Of a stretch of DNA of 64,000 nucleotides, positions 50,912-58,231 are shown in pieces. Where the stretch lies: the NCBI RefSeq assembly GCF_008802355.1, contig NZ_VZRA01000004.1, positions 62,001 to 126,000 on the forward strand. The letters run 5' to 3'. A program made the translations under genes and the position numbers. Position 1 is the first letter of the stretch. Each line of letters starts with the position of its first letter. Under the pieces are notes generated by a model that was not told where the DNA came from, searched no databases, and worked only from the letters and a program-made list of their open reading frames with translations. This stretch comes from Oryzomonas sagensis. Its GTDB lineage: Bacteria; Desulfobacterota; Desulfuromonadia; Geobacterales; Pseudopelobacteraceae.

Positions 50912-51241
50912 ATGGGGGTGATGAGATGCCCGACCTGTAACAGCGAACTGATTGAAACCCGAGAAGACACGGACTATGCCGAGAGCGGGTTTTTGATCTC
51001 TATCGTGCTCAGAGATATCAGAGTGCTTCGGTGCCCCGCGTGCCCAAATTATGTGATTTCGATATACAGAATGGTGGAACTGCATAGGAAAATAAAGGCT
51101 GCGGCGAAAAAGGTTAAAGGCGATCAAGATACCGTTGAAGCAGAGATTGTTGGGGACCATTGGGTGGTAAAAGTCGTACCGCGATACGACATTTGGCACA
51201 ACACTCCGCGCTCGCAGCCGCTAATTGATTGGAAGGAATAA
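50912..51241 (+). CDS. YgiT/MqsA-type zinc-finger protein
   Basis: 109 residues. CPTCNSE and CPACPNY are two CxxC pairs about 30 residues apart, as in YgiT/MqsA N-terminal domains, but no helix-turn-helix follows. A charged helix (VELHRKIKAAAKKVKG) and a beta end come instead. It ends exactly where the HicB-like gene begins (TAA-ATG), suggesting a two-gene toxin-antitoxin-like unit at the head of the phosphoesterase operon. ATG 50921 is an alternative start. Confidence 0.6.
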   Translation: MGVMRCPTCNSELIETREDTDYAESGFLISIVLRDIRVLRCPACPNYVISIYRMVELHRKIKAAAKKVKGDQDTVEAEIVGDHWVVKVVPRYDIWHNTPRSQPLIDWKE

Positions 51242-51646
51242 ATGACCCGGAGAAAAAAGAATGCTCCGTATAGAGTCGGGATGAGACTCCCGGATAAGCT
51301 CCCGAAGAAGACTCTGGAGTTTATGAAAAACGCGGTAACACCTCCGCAGGTCTATGAACTTGTCGCACGGGTAAAAGCTGTTGAAGAGAGATCGAAGCGT
51401 GAGTCTGAAAGAGCTGAAGCAATTGCAACCCCTGACAAACACACATATCAGGTCACCTGGTCGGAAGAGGACGGTGAATATGCAGGGCTTTGCGTTGAGT
51501 TCACAAACCTTCGCCATTTGGCAAAAACGCCAGTAGAGGCGCTGGCGGGGATTCGGGGGCTGGTAAAGGATGTGGAAGCTGAGCTGCTTCGAAACGGGGT
51601 GCCGCCGGGGCAGAGTACGGGAAGCCGCGGATTGAGCGGATTTTGA
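51242..51646 (+). CDS. HicB-like antitoxin-fold protein
   Basis: 134 residues. The C-terminal half (YQVTWSEEDGEYAGLCVEFT..RHLAKTPVEALAGIRGLV) has the partial RNase H fold of HicB antitoxins. No HicA toxin is seen beside it; the zinc-finger protein upstream takes that position. An N-terminal basic region of about 45 residues may bind DNA or a partner. Confidence 0.65.
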   Translation: MTRRKKNAPYRVGMRLPDKLPKKTLEFMKNAVTPPQVYELVARVKAVEERSKRESERAEAIATPDKHTYQVTWSEEDGEYAGLCVEFTNLRHLAKTPVEALAGIRGLVKDVEAELLRNGVPPGQSTGSRGLSGF

Positions 51647-51667
51647 CGGTTAGTTGAGGGGAGAGTC

Positions 51668-52456
51668 ATGATATCGACCGTCAACTTTGCTGTAGCCGGC
51701 GACACTCACGGCCATATGCATCTAATGGTCGAAAGGCTCAAGCAGATGTCAGAGCAGACCGGGGTTACACCGTCATTCGTCCTCCAAGTTGGTGATTTCC
51801 AGCCTATCAGGAATCAGGATGACCTTACCTCGATGAATGCTCCAGAGCGGCACCGTAGCATCGGTGATTTCCCGGACTTCGCCGCCGGCTCGGCGACCTT
51901 CCCCTGGCCACTATGGTTCATTGCCGGCAACCACGAACCCTTCTATTACCTTGACCAGCACCTGGAGGGGTTCACCCTCGTGCCGAATTGTCATTATCTT
52001 GGCCGGGCAGGCCGGGCGACCGTTGAAGGTCTTGTCGTTGCCGGTCTCTCGGGAATATACAGTGAAAAACACTTTCACGAAAAACGTACTCCGACCAGAC
52101 TGAAAGACCAGAACTGGAAGCGCCGCGGCTATTTCTCAGATGAGGACCTTCAGACAATGCTTAATATGCCCCGGCCCGATATCCTGCTGTTGCACGACTG
52201 CCCGGTTGACGTTTTCGGCAGAGATGTTCCTTTACGAGGGAATTTAATTGTTCGGGAACTGGTAGAGCGCATGGCGCCCAAACTGGTTCTGTGCGGTCAC
52301 ATCCACCAGTTTGCCAGGGGTATAATCAACGGATCTCAGGTTTATGCGTTTGGCCACATCAAAGATGATGCGGGGAGTGTAGCAATTTTCCAGTGGCGAG
52401 AGGATGCTGGGATTGAGTTGATTAGTGTCAATCGGGAGCAGCAATGGCAATTGTAG
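51668..52456 (+). CDS. Metallophosphoesterase resembling RNA lariat debranching enzyme (Dbr1-like)
   Basis: 262 residues with the full calcineurin-like metal set: GDTHGH, GDF, GNHE, a late LLHDCP and GHIHQF. Beyond the fold it follows the Dbr1 pattern: GDFQPIRNQDDLTSM, then a conserved GNHE, PNCHYLGRAG and GLSGIY, in the order of eukaryotic Dbr1 (GDFQAVRNEADL, GNHE, YLG.AG, G.SGI). Dbr1 opens 2',5'-phosphodiester branches. Here the first metal aspartate is kept, whereas Dbr1 has cysteine there. Comparison is from memory. Substrates could be branched or 2',5'-linked nucleotides; unproven. It overlaps the next gene by 13 bp. Confidence 0.7.
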   Translation: MISTVNFAVAGDTHGHMHLMVERLKQMSEQTGVTPSFVLQVGDFQPIRNQDDLTSMNAPERHRSIGDFPDFAAGSATFPWPLWFIAGNHEPFYYLDQHLEGFTLVPNCHYLGRAGRATVEGLVVAGLSGIYSEKHFHEKRTPTRLKDQNWKRRGYFSDEDLQTMLNMPRPDILLLHDCPVDVFGRDVPLRGNLIVRELVERMAPKLVLCGHIHQFARGIINGSQVYAFGHIKDDAGSVAIFQWREDAGIELISVNREQQWQL

Positions 52457-53259
52457 TCGGCGACATACACGGCGATCTCGCCATGACCCGGGCCTTTCTT
52501 TCCTACAAGCCCGAGGCGGAGCATGTATCCCTGGGCGATATCGTCGATTCACGGGATCCTCTGACCCCTTTCGACGAGGAACTGGCCTGCCTCGACCTTT
52601 TGCTGGATTCTGATTGTGTACTCGTGTGGGGCAACCATGATCTAGCCTACACTCCAGAGCGGCCTTGGGGAGACTTCACCCGCCACGGCCGTATCAACGA
52701 TCCGGAAGTCCAGGCGTGGATCGACGATAACCAGTACCTGGCCAGTATCTTCGAGAAAAATAGGGAGCTCTATTGCCGAGACATCTTCGAGTCCCGCTAC
52801 CACCTTGCCCGCCAGAAAGACCAGGTTAAGGCCGCCCACGCCGCCGGCGGCTGGCTCTGCACTCACGCCGGGGTATCCACCGCCCTGACGGCTGCCTTAC
52901 CCTCCGCCCCTTGGGGCTCCGCGGATCCATCGGCTATCGCCTCGTGGATCTGTGAGGAGTTTGAGCGGGAGTTTGCGACAAAAGCCCGGCCCTGGCACGA
53001 GTCATTGGCACACTACGGCAAGGGCCCGCTGTTTTGCAGAGACTGGACTCGTGGTGGTGAAGATTCCTTCGGCGGCATCTTCTGGTATGACCCCCAATGG
53101 GAGCCTTCACACCCTCCTGATCCGCGATTTAAACAGATATTCGGCCACACAAAGGTTGCGGGCCCTATGCGGAAGGGTAACCACGTCAACATCCACATCG
53201 AGGACGGCTGGTGGGTTTTCGACACTGAAACTGAGGGGTTTGTGAGGCTGGGGCCGTGA
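52444..53259 (+). CDS. Metallophosphoesterase, PPP/ApaH-like
   Basis: 271 residues with GDIHGD at the N-terminus, GDIVDSR, GNHD, THAGVS and a final GHT. This is the order seen in serine/threonine protein phosphatases and ApaH/PrpE-type nucleotide phosphatases. A large insertion (about 85-165) covers the active site. Substrate unknown. It is translated in overlap with both neighbours, so a fixed stoichiometry with the other phosphoesterases is likely. Confidence 0.8.
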   Translation: MAIVVGDIHGDLAMTRAFLSYKPEAEHVSLGDIVDSRDPLTPFDEELACLDLLLDSDCVLVWGNHDLAYTPERPWGDFTRHGRINDPEVQAWIDDNQYLASIFEKNRELYCRDIFESRYHLARQKDQVKAAHAAGGWLCTHAGVSTALTAALPSAPWGSADPSAIASWICEEFEREFATKARPWHESLAHYGKGPLFCRDWTRGGEDSFGGIFWYDPQWEPSHPPDPRFKQIFGHTKVAGPMRKGNHVNIHIEDGWWVFDTETEGFVRLGP

Positions 53260-53453
53260 GTAGCCAAAAAACGAAGTCTAAATACAGAAGTGACCTGTTT
53301 GCAGCGATTCATGAAACCGCGAGTGATCTCTTTCGAGTTGGGATTATAAACAAAGAAAAAATGGAACAATTTGATAAGTGGTGTTTAGCAAATCCGAAGC
53401 TATTCAAGCGCATGGTTGAGGATGGTTATAACAAAGAGGCGACAAAGAAATGA
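53256..53453 (+). CDS. HigA-like antitoxin N-terminal fragment, 65 residues
   Basis: KYRSDLFAAIHETASDLFRV and INKEKMEQFDKWCL match the N-terminal arm of a common XRE/HigA antitoxin family, but the helix-turn-helix that normally follows is missing; the protein ends NKEATKK. The GTG start overlaps the previous stop by 4 bp and its end overlaps the next start by 4 bp, so it is maintained in frame with the operon rather than looking like debris. Confidence 0.6.
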   Translation: MSSQKTKSKYRSDLFAAIHETASDLFRVGIINKEKMEQFDKWCLANPKLFKRMVEDGYNKEATKK

Positions 53454-54229
53454 TTTGGATCACCGGAGACCTCCACGGCGGCGTGACGGCCTGGCACATA
53501 TCCTCCGCTAAGTTCAAACCGGCGAAGAATGGCGATATTTGCCTCTGCTGCGGTGACCTCGGCGGGGTCTGGTACCACGACTACCACATGAATGAGAAGC
53601 ATCGGAGAGAAGAGGGCTATTTCCTGGAGCAGACTCTTCGACAGCGTGTGACCTGGTTGGCCGTGGATGGAAACCACGAAAACTTCGCCAGGCTGTTCGG
53701 CGGAGAGTTTCCGTTGGTGGATTTGTACGGCGGGAAGGCCTACCAGGTCCGGAAGAACGTCTACTACCTGAAACGTGGCGAGGTGTTCGAGATCGAGGGG
53801 AAAACGTTCCTGGCCTTTGGCGGGGCCATGAGCCATGACAAGGCCCCTGGGTGGGTCCGACCTCCTCTCTCTTATGGGCTTGGTGGCTTCGGCGATGGCC
53901 GTGAGTGGAACAAGGGACGAACAGAGGGGATCGACTGGTGGCCGGAGGAGATTCCGAGCCGCGAGGATTTCGAGAACGCCTGCCGCAACCTGGAGAGAGT
54001 AGGGTGGAAGGTGGATTATGTGATCAGTCACACCTGTCCGGTGAGCGAGAGGATTATGTTTGGCGGCCGGAAGCACCTGGCTGATCCGACGGAGAGCATG
54101 CTGCAGGAGCTGTGGGACCGGGGGTTGGAGTTCGGGGAGTGGCACTTTGGGCACTTCCACGAGGAGAAGCGGGTGGATAAGTTTGTGTGCCACTATAACC
54201 AGGTGGAGCTGCTGGGTGGGATATTATAA
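53450..54229 (+). CDS. Third metallophosphoesterase of the operon
   Basis: 259 residues: GDLHGG, CCGDLGG, GNHEN, SHTCP and GHFH give the complete two-metal site. It contains FGGAMSHDK and a W-rich middle (IDWWPEE), typical of phage- and island-encoded members whose substrates are unknown. It lies between the HigA-like fragment and a membrane protein with 4-bp and 1-bp overlaps. Confidence 0.8.
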   Translation: MIWITGDLHGGVTAWHISSAKFKPAKNGDICLCCGDLGGVWYHDYHMNEKHRREEGYFLEQTLRQRVTWLAVDGNHENFARLFGGEFPLVDLYGGKAYQVRKNVYYLKRGEVFEIEGKTFLAFGGAMSHDKAPGWVRPPLSYGLGGFGDGREWNKGRTEGIDWWPEEIPSREDFENACRNLERVGWKVDYVISHTCPVSERIMFGGRKHLADPTESMLQELWDRGLEFGEWHFGHFHEEKRVDKFVCHYNQVELLGGIL

Positions 54230-54741
54230 TGTTGGAAGTGGCGCATGATCCTGTGATGCAGATGATGATATTCTTATCTGCCGTTGGGCTGGCATCTATC
54301 GTAATTCAGATTGTTGGGAAATTCAGGAAGGCCCGCCCAGACCGGGAGACCGCTTTTGCGGGCGGACCTGGACATGTCCCGGCCGAAAAGGCTCTGCATG
54401 ACCGCCTGGCAAATCTGGGTATCCGCATGTATATGTTGTCCTATGGTTCAGGTCCCATTAATCAGCTTATATACATGCATCCGCACAAAACAACTCCAGA
54501 GTGGCGGTCCGATATTCGGCGGATTGTTGGAGAGATCAAGAAGGCTGGACTCTGTGGCGACGAGGCAATTAATGCATTATTAAGCAAATTGCAGGATGCG
54601 GGTTATATGGAGACCACGGACGTGGTGTCCGATGTTTATGAGTGCCGTGTTGATGGGAAATTGCCGGGGATTTTTGATAACCCAATACATTTAGAGCAGG
54701 CGGACGGATTTGGTCACCATGGATGGGAATCCAAGAAATGA
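54229..54741 (+). CDS. Membrane-anchored protein at the end of the phosphoesterase operon
   Basis: 170 residues with one N-terminal helix (MMIFLSAVGLASIVIQIVG), a flexible linker and a soluble helical domain containing WRSDIRRIVGEIKKAG. The start overlaps the previous stop (TAATG). Not recognised. It could place the operon's products at the membrane. Confidence 0.6.
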   Translation: MLEVAHDPVMQMMIFLSAVGLASIVIQIVGKFRKARPDRETAFAGGPGHVPAEKALHDRLANLGIRMYMLSYGSGPINQLIYMHPHKTTPEWRSDIRRIVGEIKKAGLCGDEAINALLSKLQDAGYMETTDVVSDVYECRVDGKLPGIFDNPIHLEQADGFGHHGWESKK

Positions 54742-54862
54742 GGCAGGGGTTGAGGGAAAGGATTACATTTCGCTGGTTTTGTGAAAAATTTACTGCCAAC
54801 GAATAAAGCCATGACAACAACGGAACTGAAAAAATAGCCCTGCGTAAAAATTGGCTGAGTGA

Positions 54863-55498
54863 CTAAAATTCATTACTATCGCTAGGTTCTCCATCATCAT
54901 TGTAAAATCTTCGTGTTAGCACATCGGCTGCCGCTTCTCCAAGGGAAGGGTAGAGTGCCAAGAGTAGATATTTGCTAATTTTTGAAAGTTTCGGATCGTG
55001 TTGTCTCAAAACTCGGATTGCGTTAGGGTCAATGTTTAAGAGTTTCTCTACGTGGACTAAGGCAACCTGATACTCTTCTAATAATAACTGACCCCTGTTA
55101 AAGTCAGCTTTCGAGTCTAGCCAATTTGCAAAATAGGTTGCGACGCCTTCCTCAAGATATGTAGTTTCTCGTCGAAGACTTGGTGACAAGAGATGAACGC
55201 ATTCGTGCGCACACTGGAGACACGCCAATTCAAAATCTAGAAAAGCCGCCTTTTCTAATTGAATGACGGCTGTTTTATCTCGTACGGAAAGATGCGGTCC
55301 TCCTTCGAACAAAAAATCGACACCGAGTAGTACGAAATCCTTATCCCTCGGGCCAAAAAGCTCTTCCACATCTTTGATTATATTTTTTAAGCATGTTGAT
55401 AAGGGCGGTGCCCATTCCTCTTTATAAGGCGACTTAAAAACAACGGGCCATTTTTCGTCGAATATTTTCTCTGGTTCCACCATGGGATACATACTCAT
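54863..55498 (-). CDS. Zincin-like putative metallopeptidase
   Basis: About 211 residues. CAHECVHLLSPS contains HEcvH, the zinc-peptidase HExxH motif, and 20 residues later YLEEGVATYFA supplies a glutamate in the right setting for the third ligand. No signal peptide, so it acts in the cytoplasm. The start could be 55498 or 55492 (GAGGAG lies close); an upstream start would overlap the SRAP gene. Substrate unknown. Confidence 0.6.
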   Translation of the reverse strand: MSMYPMVEPEKIFDEKWPVVFKSPYKEEWAPPLSTCLKNIIKDVEELFGPRDKDFVLLGVDFLFEGGPHLSVRDKTAVIQLEKAAFLDFELACLQCAHECVHLLSPSLRRETTYLEEGVATYFANWLDSKADFNRGQLLLEEYQVALVHVEKLLNIDPNAIRVLRQHDPKLSKISKYLLLALYPSLGEAAADVLTRRFYNDDGEPSDSNEF

Positions 55499-55527
55499 AC
55501 TCCTCGTGCTGCGCCCTTGATCTTCAT

Positions 55528-56208
55528 TTACACCCTCGCAATACACCCCACACCATCATATTTAACATTATTCACCAGATCCGGCACCTTGTAGGCCTCC
55601 AGGACCTCTGAGGGAATAGGCTCGAACATGCTCCTCAGTTGCTCTGGATCGTGCATGCTGTGACTCAGCCAGAGTCCGTAATCTTCTGGCCGGAGGATCA
55701 CCGGCATACGGTCGTGTAACGGCGCCACGAGCTCATTGGCCCTGGTCGTGAGAATGGTGAAGGTCTCCAGGAAGTTCTCGTCCTCAAGCCGCTTCCATTG
55801 TTCCCATAGTCCAGCGAAGCACATCGGCGAGCCGTCGGCCATGTGGATGTAGTGCGGCTGTTTCTTCCCACCCTCGAGAGCCGGCGGCATCCACTCAAAA
55901 AAGCCTCCTGCCGGCACGATGCAGCGTCTGTATTTTATTGCTTGGCGAAAGGCTGGCTTCTCGGCGACGGTCTCACACCTAGCGTTTATCATCTGGTTGC
56001 CAATTTTGGGATCTTTTGCCCAGAAGGGCACGAGTCCCCATTTCATAAAATCGACGCGGTTGTGGTCGCCCTCGTTGCGGACCACGGCCACATTCTGGGT
56101 TGGGGCAACATTATAACGTGCCGGTTGGTTACCGAGGTCTTTCTCAATCCGGTCGATGATCTTCTTCAGCTCTTGAATGGGTATGTCGGTGACAAAGCGG
56201 CCACACAT
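55528..56208 (-). CDS. SRAP-domain protein (YedK/HMCES family)
   Basis: 226 residues starting MCGRF; after Met removal the cysteine becomes the catalytic N-terminus that forms a thiazolidine crosslink with abasic sites in single-stranded DNA. Further family motifs are RYNVAPTQ, WGLVPFWA, INARCETVAEKPAF and CIVPAGGFFEW. It shields abasic DNA during repair or replication. Conjugation exposes single-stranded DNA, so an element copy makes sense. Operon: PLD nuclease, 53-residue protein, SRAP. Confidence 0.95.
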   Translation of the reverse strand: MCGRFVTDIPIQELKKIIDRIEKDLGNQPARYNVAPTQNVAVVRNEGDHNRVDFMKWGLVPFWAKDPKIGNQMINARCETVAEKPAFRQAIKYRRCIVPAGGFFEWMPPALEGGKKQPHYIHMADGSPMCFAGLWEQWKRLEDENFLETFTILTTRANELVAPLHDRMPVILRPEDYGLWLSHSMHDPEQLRSMFEPIPSEVLEAYKVPDLVNNVKYDGVGCIARV

Positions 56209-56210
56209 AG

Positions 56211-56372
56211 TTAATGCGCCACCTTCATGCGTTTGACCTCTTCCAGAAACTCTCCCCTGGTGATCAGCCCCCTCCGTTCCAGGATGTTGAACATGGCCGT
56301 GATCTCGAAGCTGTTGGAAATAACCAACTCCTCCAGGGACACGGTGTCCTGTTGGTCAAGTTTCTCTGCCAT
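56211..56372 (-). CDS. 53-residue protein between the PLD nuclease and SRAP genes
   Basis: It reads MAEKLDQQDTVSLEELVISN, a helical middle (FEITAMFNILERRGLITRGE) and ends MKVAH. It is too short to be called by length filters, but it sits 2 bp from both neighbours and has a sensible composition. The ITAMFNILERRGLIT section looks like a small winged or SHOCT-like helical unit. Role unknown. Confidence 0.65.
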   Translation of the reverse strand: MAEKLDQQDTVSLEELVISNSFEITAMFNILERRGLITRGEFLEEVKRMKVAH

Positions 56373-56374
56373 AG

Positions 56375-56899
56375 TTACCTCGTGTAGGGGGTTGAGTGGG
56401 CTTTGTGGATCTCGTAGTTCCGCAGGTACTTCTCCATCAGAGGCTTATTCCCTTTGATGACCAGGAGGTTTTCGGCGTTCTTCTCTTCGGCCGCTTTGGT
56501 GAAGTTGAAACTACCGGTGATCAGGGTGGCGCGGTCGATGATTATGATCTTGTTATGGGCAATGGCGTGGGCCGAGTCGATCAGGACCGGTATGCCGGCG
56601 TTGGCCAAAAAAGTGGCCGCGGAATACTTCGCCGTGGCGTTGCTCTTGTCTAGGACTGCCTCAATCTTAACGCCCCGCTTCCGGGCGTCAAGGAGGGCTT
56701 TGGCAATCGGCTTGCTGGTGAATGAATAGGCCTGGACCAGAACCTCCTGCCGGGCGCCGCGGATTTCACTGACAACAGCCTCGGTGGTGCCACCTTGTGG
56801 CGAGAAGAAGGCCTCCACCGTGCCGGTTGACGGTAGCGGTGCTGCTGAGACGGATACGGCCATGAGTAGTATGATTATAAGGGCATTGATAGTTTTCAC
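56375..56899 (-). CDS. Periplasmic PLD-family nuclease (Nuc-like)
   Basis: 174 residues from a GTG with AGGAG upstream. A signal peptide (ALIIILLMAVSVSA) is followed by a single phospholipase-D domain with the HKD motif HNKIIIIDRATLITGSFNF (H-x-K-x4-D). Single-HKD, secreted members such as Nuc of pKM101 are dimeric nucleases common on conjugative plasmids. It could degrade DNA in the periplasm. A terminator-like hairpin lies only about 20 bases upstream of the start. Confidence 0.88.
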   Translation of the reverse strand: MKTINALIIILLMAVSVSAAPLPSTGTVEAFFSPQGGTTEAVVSEIRGARQEVLVQAYSFTSKPIAKALLDARKRGVKIEAVLDKSNATAKYSAATFLANAGIPVLIDSAHAIAHNKIIIIDRATLITGSFNFTKAAEEKNAENLLVIKGNKPLMEKYLRNYEIHKAHSTPYTR

Positions 56900-56917
56900 C
56901 TATTCACTCCTGATTGT

Positions 56918-56976
56918 AATAAAAAACCCCGGCGTCATGCACCAGCTCAAGGCTGGGAGAGGAACGTTCCGGGGGC
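56918..56976 (-). terminator. Branched hairpin terminator just before the PLD gene
   Basis: Minus-strand GCCCCCGG ... CCGGGG with an inner CCAGC-cttga-GCTGG stem, then TTTTTTATT. Its T run is about 20 bases from the PLD start codon, leaving no room for a separate promoter, so it may act as an attenuator. Confidence 0.65.
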
Positions 56977-57010
56977 AGTAGCTCTTTTTTACAATAGCTC
57001 ATCGTTTAAT

Positions 57011-57099
57011 GCAAGAAAAACGATGATGACAATATTACGGCTTCACGCTTTGCTGCATGAGGCCGTATCCAAACCAAACGTCATGGTCATTTTTCTTGC
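57011..57099. repeat. Long imperfect palindrome (89 bp)
   Basis: The outer arms GCAAGAAAAA / TTTTTCTTGC enclose further pairing (GATGAC/GTCATG region, ACGGC / GGCCGT). It lies between the PLD and beta-barrel genes. A further hairpin, CCCCCC...GGGGGG, follows at 57138-57176. The function could be RNA processing, termination or a miniature mobile repeat. Confidence 0.5.
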
Positions 57100-57196
57100 A
57101 TCTGGTAGCAAGATGTTGGATTATATCCTTAACAGCACCCCCCACGCATCTCGTGAGATCTGCGCACCATGGGGGGTCATTTTATTTACCTGCCCC

Positions 57197-57829
57197 CTAA
57201 AACCTGAATCTCACTCCTGCCATTATCGACGATCCAGCCAAGTCTCCACCGCCTGCGTTGTTGTTGTCGCTTTCAGTAATCCCGAAGTAGCGGTAGCCAA
57301 TATCCAGAGACGTTACCCGATCAAGCATAATATCCAGGCCGAAGCCGGCTTGATAGGCGAGGCCCGTCATGTCGCCATCCCACGGTCCGGCCGAGGCCAC
57401 ATGACCCCGGCCGAGGCCCAGTCCTGCCCCGAAGTAGGGGGTCACCGGAGTTCTATTCCGCGCCTGGAGCCAGCCATTGATCATCCAAGCCAGTGCCCAG
57501 GTATCTCCCCCGCCGTTGTGACCCGGCGCATAACGATAAGACAGTTCATTCTCCAACCGGAAGAAAGGGCCAAGCTCGGCGCCGAATGCACCGGCTACCC
57601 CAACTCCGCCGTCGTAGCGGGTCTCTGTGGGAGTAAGCGTGGTATTATCTGATGTTGTGTGCGTTGGCAGCCAGGCCCCACCGGCAATGGAGAGATAGGG
57701 GGCTACCCCGCCGTAGGGGTTGTAAGGGCTTTCGTTTCTGTAGCCGTCGCGAAAGGCGAAGGCTGTCTGGGCAGCAAGGATGCCGGTAAGAGCAACAACA
57801 AGAACGTACGGCGAAAATAGGCGTTTCAT
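57197..57829 (-). CDS. Outer-membrane beta-barrel protein
   Basis: 210 residues from ATG 57829 (GAGGAGGC upstream). The signal peptide LVVALTGILAAQTAFA is followed by alternating aromatic/polar strands (YLSIAGGAWLPT, FFRLENELSYRY, TPYFGAGLGLGRG, SLDIGYRYFG) ending in the hallmark terminal aromatic FRF, the signal for BAM insertion. It resembles small OmpA/OmpX-like barrels. Cell-surface role, perhaps surface exclusion or phage blocking; unproven. Confidence 0.85.
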   Translation of the reverse strand: MKRLFSPYVLVVALTGILAAQTAFAFRDGYRNESPYNPYGGVAPYLSIAGGAWLPTHTTSDNTTLTPTETRYDGGVGVAGAFGAELGPFFRLENELSYRYAPGHNGGGDTWALAWMINGWLQARNRTPVTPYFGAGLGLGRGHVASAGPWDGDMTGLAYQAGFGLDIMLDRVTSLDIGYRYFGITESDNNNAGGGDLAGSSIMAGVRFRF

Positions 57830-57961
57830 GGGCTGCCTCCTCGGGGATTTGTCGATACTTTGAGTGTATGACGTTTGTTTTCGTGGTTTTGTTACACTCG
57901 TCAATTACAGGATACTGCGGGCCTACGCTGCGGAGGGGGAATATGGAACGGCTTTAAACAA

Positions 57962-58178
57962 TTGACAATAAAGCCAGCCAGAGATAAACTTTAGGCAATT
58001 AGACCGTACATGTGCCCTACGGTCTATAAAGATGATGCAGGAGTTACAACCCTGCGGGTCCGAGATGCACCCTGGAACGAGGTCAAGCCGTAAGGGCTAA
58101 GTATCGTTCGGTTGGGCATCGGCCAACAAATGTTGAAGAATCACGAAAAGGGGCGGTGACTTACCGCCCCTTTTCGCA
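57962..58178 (+). ncRNA. Predicted small RNA with own promoter and terminator
   Basis: Promoter TTGACA (57962-57967), 17 bp, TAAACT (57985-57990). The transcript would start near 57997 and run to a perfect 12-bp terminator AAAAGGGGCGGT-gactt-ACCGCCCCTTTT (58147-58175), about 180 nt. In between are hairpins AGACCGT...ACGGTCT (58001-58025), GCAGG...CCTGC and GTTGG...CCAAC. There is no ORF. The family is not recognised; the length is in the 6S RNA range but I see no 6S signature. The terminator also serves the minus-strand gene ending at 58232. Confidence 0.65.
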
Positions 58179-58231
58179 TTTGTAGAAAAGAATTGCTCGA
58201 TCTCGTTTTTTTTCGGTCAATTCTGCTCTGA

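Noticed and set aside
57962-58178. 6S RNA, SRP RNA or tRNA-like identity for the small RNA
   Set aside because: Length and terminator fit, but none of the diagnostic sequences of these RNAs is visible.
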